From RGIG3002 sp045546775 (GTDB lineage: Bacteria > Bacillota > Clostridia > Lachnospirales > Lachnospiraceae), in NCBI GenBank assembly GCA_045546775.1, contig JAZQDM010000008.1:1-24236 (forward strand): 24,236 bases of DNA. Reading direction: 5' to 3'. The translations under genes were made by a program, and so were the position numbers. Positions 22,196 through 24,236 of the stretch are shown one piece after another. Position 1 is the first letter of the stretch; each line of letters starts with the position of its first letter. Below the pieces are notes generated by a model. The model saw only the letters and a list, made by a program, of their open reading frames with translations. It was not told where the DNA came from and ran no database searches.

Positions 22196-23806
22196 ATGAA
22201 AACATGGATTTCAAAAAATAAAAAACATTTGATTATCGGAGCCGTTGCCCTTTTGATTTGGGCATTCACATTTTTCACGGACACGAAAATCTTCTCCTCC
22301 GACGGCCTGAACATGAACTGTCTTCCGATCGATTTGGAAATGGTTACTTTCATGCATATACTGACTAAGGCGCTTGTGCTGCTTAGCCTGTTTCTATTCG
22401 TCGAGTTTCTCGTATATGCACTGCGCCGTCCGAAGCTTTTGGTTCCGTTTATCGCTCTCATGTGCATTTACGGCCTCGGGCTTATCATCACATACCCGGG
22501 CTATTACATGAATGATGACCCGATTATTTTTTCCTACGCGACACGCTATTATCCGGTATATTGGCACAACTATCTGACATCCCTTTTCTACATGACCGCA
22601 ATGTCACTGTTCCCGATGTCAGCCGCTCCGGTACTTTTATCCGACATCATTTATGCGCTGGTATTTTCTTATACGTTCTACCGCGCTGACCGGATTTACA
22701 ATTCCAAATGGTGCCGTCTTGCACTTATCGCAGGTATTTTACCTTTTACCTTGCTCGGTGCACTCATGTGTTTCCGCCCGGCAATTTATTCCGGTTTCTT
22801 TGTTTTTTATTTTGTATATTTATTTTTTGAATGGAAAGAAAACGCTGTTTTGACAACGCGTAAGATGCTCGGACTTTCTCTCTTAACAGCAGTACTTGCC
22901 TTGTGGCGCAGCGAAAGTCTTGTGATGCTTCCGCTCGGACTTTTCCTAATTGGATTTGCCTATCACAATGTCAAAAAAGCCTTTGTATATCTCATACTTT
23001 CCACTGTGCTTTTTATGATTGTAAAACTCCCTCAGTCGGCCGGCGAGGAAAAATACTACGGCAGTGATTATCTGATTATTTCGACAACGAGACCTCTGTC
23101 GGTCATTCTTCACCGCGACCAGACTTACGAAGGCGCAAAGGAAGATATCGCGAATGTCAGCGCTGTGACAGAATTCGGATACCTTCACAATGATTCTCTT
23201 TCCTGCAGTGCTTACAACCGTTACAATTCCGACCACAACGAAGGGCGTTATACACAGACCGGAGCATCTGCTAAGATGCAGAGCGCTTATCTAAAAAGTG
23301 CATTCAATTTGATTTTACACAATCTTGATTTATATTTCGGAGAACGCATCCAGCTGTTTTGTGTGACGAACGGATTTTTCGGATATGACAAAGATATGGT
23401 TCTCAACTTAAAACCGGTCGCATCGACAGACTTCCATCTGTACGAACACGACCGTGACTACGGCATGGAAATGCTTGAGGCTTACAAACGTCTTCCGCTC
23501 AGCTATCACGAGGGCTACGCAATGGCACTCTTTACCTTCGGCGGCGAAGCATTTATCCCGATGCTTGTACTGTTACTTGCATTGACCGTTTACACGCTGG
23601 TGCGCAAAAAGTGGTTTTTACTCTTCGGTTTTCTTACTCTTATCGCAAGAGAGGCAGTCATTTTCCTGACTGCCCCGGCTTCATTTATTCAGTATTCTTA
23701 CCCGATGATGTATGCAACTGCTGCCATAGCACTTCTTATGCTGATTGACCGCCTTTGCTCAAAACAGGCACATGTTTCTTCCCAAACAGAAGAAGTGACA
23801 CAATAG
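22196..23806 (+). CDS. Large GT-C-like membrane protein of unknown specificity
   Basis: 536 residues: a basic start (KTWISKNKKH), about 10-12 membrane segments and one large outer domain (about residues 285-425, hydrophilic with many Tyr/Asp). The first large outer loop contains TYPGYYMNDDPIIFSYATRY, with a paired Asp at the position of the GT-C acidic motif. I do not recognise a named family with confidence; it resembles uncharacterised Firmicute membrane proteins next to polysaccharide genes, and a lipid-linked-sugar transferase is the best guess. GAGGT lies eight bases before ATG. It is divergent from the other GT-C gene and convergent with the acyltransferase gene, whose coding end overlaps it by 71 bases. 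It could instead be a polymerase or ligase. Confidence 0.6.
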   Translation: MKTWISKNKKHLIIGAVALLIWAFTFFTDTKIFSSDGLNMNCLPIDLEMVTFMHILTKALVLLSLFLFVEFLVYALRRPKLLVPFIALMCIYGLGLIITYPGYYMNDDPIIFSYATRYYPVYWHNYLTSLFYMTAMSLFPMSAAPVLLSDIIYALVFSYTFYRADRIYNSKWCRLALIAGILPFTLLGALMCFRPAIYSGFFVFYFVYLFFEWKENAVLTTRKMLGLSLLTAVLALWRSESLVMLPLGLFLIGFAYHNVKKAFVYLILSTVLFMIVKLPQSAGEEKYYGSDYLIISTTRPLSVILHRDQTYEGAKEDIANVSAVTEFGYLHNDSLSCSAYNRYNSDHNEGRYTQTGASAKMQSAYLKSAFNLILHNLDLYFGERIQLFCVTNGFFGYDKDMVLNLKPVASTDFHLYEHDRDYGMEMLEAYKRLPLSYHEGYAMALFTFGGEAFIPMLVLLLALTVYTLVRKKWFLLFGFLTLIAREAVIFLTAPASFIQYSYPMMYATAAIALLMLIDRLCSKQAHVSSQTEEVTQ

Positions 23807-24236
23807 GTATTCTTTGCAATATCACAATGCAGACCGCTGTGAGAATGCTCATAATCACAAAAGCAAGCACAACCCACAAAATGCCCTCCGGGCTGTAAAG
23901 CTGCAAGCCTTTTTCCGAAAGACCGAGCAGTCTTGCAAAGCGAAAATGCAACACATAAATTTCAAGTGTATAAAGACCTACAAAAGACAGGAAACCACGC
24001 TTTTCTGTCTTTTTTTCTGCCATACGGTATACCATCGCATAAAGGGAAACCGTACCAAAAAACGACGCTGTCATCTGCGTTGCCAAAGTAAACACCCCGT
24101 CCACAGGAGCCGTCAAATCAAGAAATGCAGCCATAAGCACAAATGCAACAAACATCCCCGCCACGAAAAACGGCTCTGCTTTTTTCAAAGCAGCCAAAAC
24201 TTTTTCCCCATATCCGCAAGTCGGAGGCCAAGCGGT
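23736..24236 (-). CDS. Acyltransferase-3 family membrane protein, N-terminus cut by window edge
   Basis: The last 166 codons of a minus-strand frame that stays open to the right edge. It has four to five membrane segments in the order expected for the C-terminal half of acyltransferase-3/OafA-like proteins, including SFVGLYTLEIYVLHFRFARL, the usual late helix in which a Tyr-Thr-(Leu/Met)-Glu-Ile-Tyr segment precedes a His. The protein would O-acylate a sugar from a cytoplasmic acyl-CoA. Catalytic residues near the N-terminus are outside the window, so activity cannot be judged. The TTG at 24197 is an internal codon, not a start. The C-terminal end (GKKHVPVLSKGGQSA) lies opposite the end of the plus-strand membrane protein. 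Confidence 0.78.
   Translation of the reverse strand, partial: TAWPPTCGYGEKVLAALKKAEPFFVAGMFVAFVLMAAFLDLTAPVDGVFTLATQMTASFFGTVSLYAMVYRMAEKKTEKRGFLSFVGLYTLEIYVLHFRFARLLGLSEKGLQLYSPEGILWVVLAFVIMSILTAVCIVILQRIPIVSLLLFGKKHVPVLSKGGQSA

Overview
The window reads as a cell-surface polysaccharide locus of a low-to-moderate-GC, spore-former-type Firmicute, most likely Clostridia and probably Lachnospiraceae (inference). Supporting signs are a Spo0A-type DNA-binding domain, strong AGGAGG-like ribosome binding sites, an Rpn-type nuclease with in-frame SQG repeats, and a polysaccharide gene set typical of Gram-positive capsule/EPS loci. Eighteen protein genes are supported, two of them cut by the window edges. 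No tRNA, rRNA, CRISPR array or insertion sequence was seen, and no gene-free stretch exceeds about 200 bases.

Left block (about 11.3 kb down to 1, minus strand): one long operon starting at a promoter near 11259-11288. In transcription order it holds a NeuB-family synthase without its usual C-terminal domain, a WbaP-type initiating sugar-phosphate transferase, a Wzz-like chain-length protein with a decayed kinase-like tail, a GT4 glycosyltransferase, a Wzy-type polymerase, a polysaccharide pyruvyl transferase, an MBOAT O-acyltransferase with its DHHW/AlgX-like partner, and a Wzx flippase that runs off the left edge. This is a Wzx/Wzy assembly line with pyruvate and acyl decoration. Base composition changes at about 8.87 kb: genes from the Wzz-like gene leftward are clearly AT-richer than WbaP and everything to its right.

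Centre (11.3-14.6 kb): a solo Spo0A-type DNA-binding protein with no receiver domain, preceded by a good promoter and two 0A-box-like sequences spaced exactly 10 bp. Next come a monofunctional mannose-1-phosphate guanylyltransferase, a divergent plus-strand PAP2/YuiD-like membrane protein, and an Rpn-family nuclease gene with its own promoter and a TTG start.

Right block (14.7-24.2 kb): a minus-strand three-gene operon (DegT-type sugar aminotransferase, FdtA/WxcM-type ketoisomerase, GtrB/DPM1-type membrane GT2), a divergent second flippase followed by a glycosyltransferase with sialyltransferase-type motifs, two large GT-C-like membrane proteins, and the C-terminal part of an acyltransferase-3 protein at the right edge. 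A coherent reading (inference) is that an amino-deoxy sugar is made on a nucleotide, loaded onto undecaprenyl phosphate by the GT2, and transferred outside the cell by GT-C enzymes. The first steps of nucleotide-sugar synthesis (RmlA/B, NeuA/C, ManA/ManB) are not in the window.

The most notable observations are the solo Spo0A DNA-binding domain with its tandem upstream sites, the Wzz protein carrying a dead BY-kinase-like tail, the truncated NeuB paired with a distant sialyltransferase-like enzyme, and two convergent gene pairs whose coding ends overlap.
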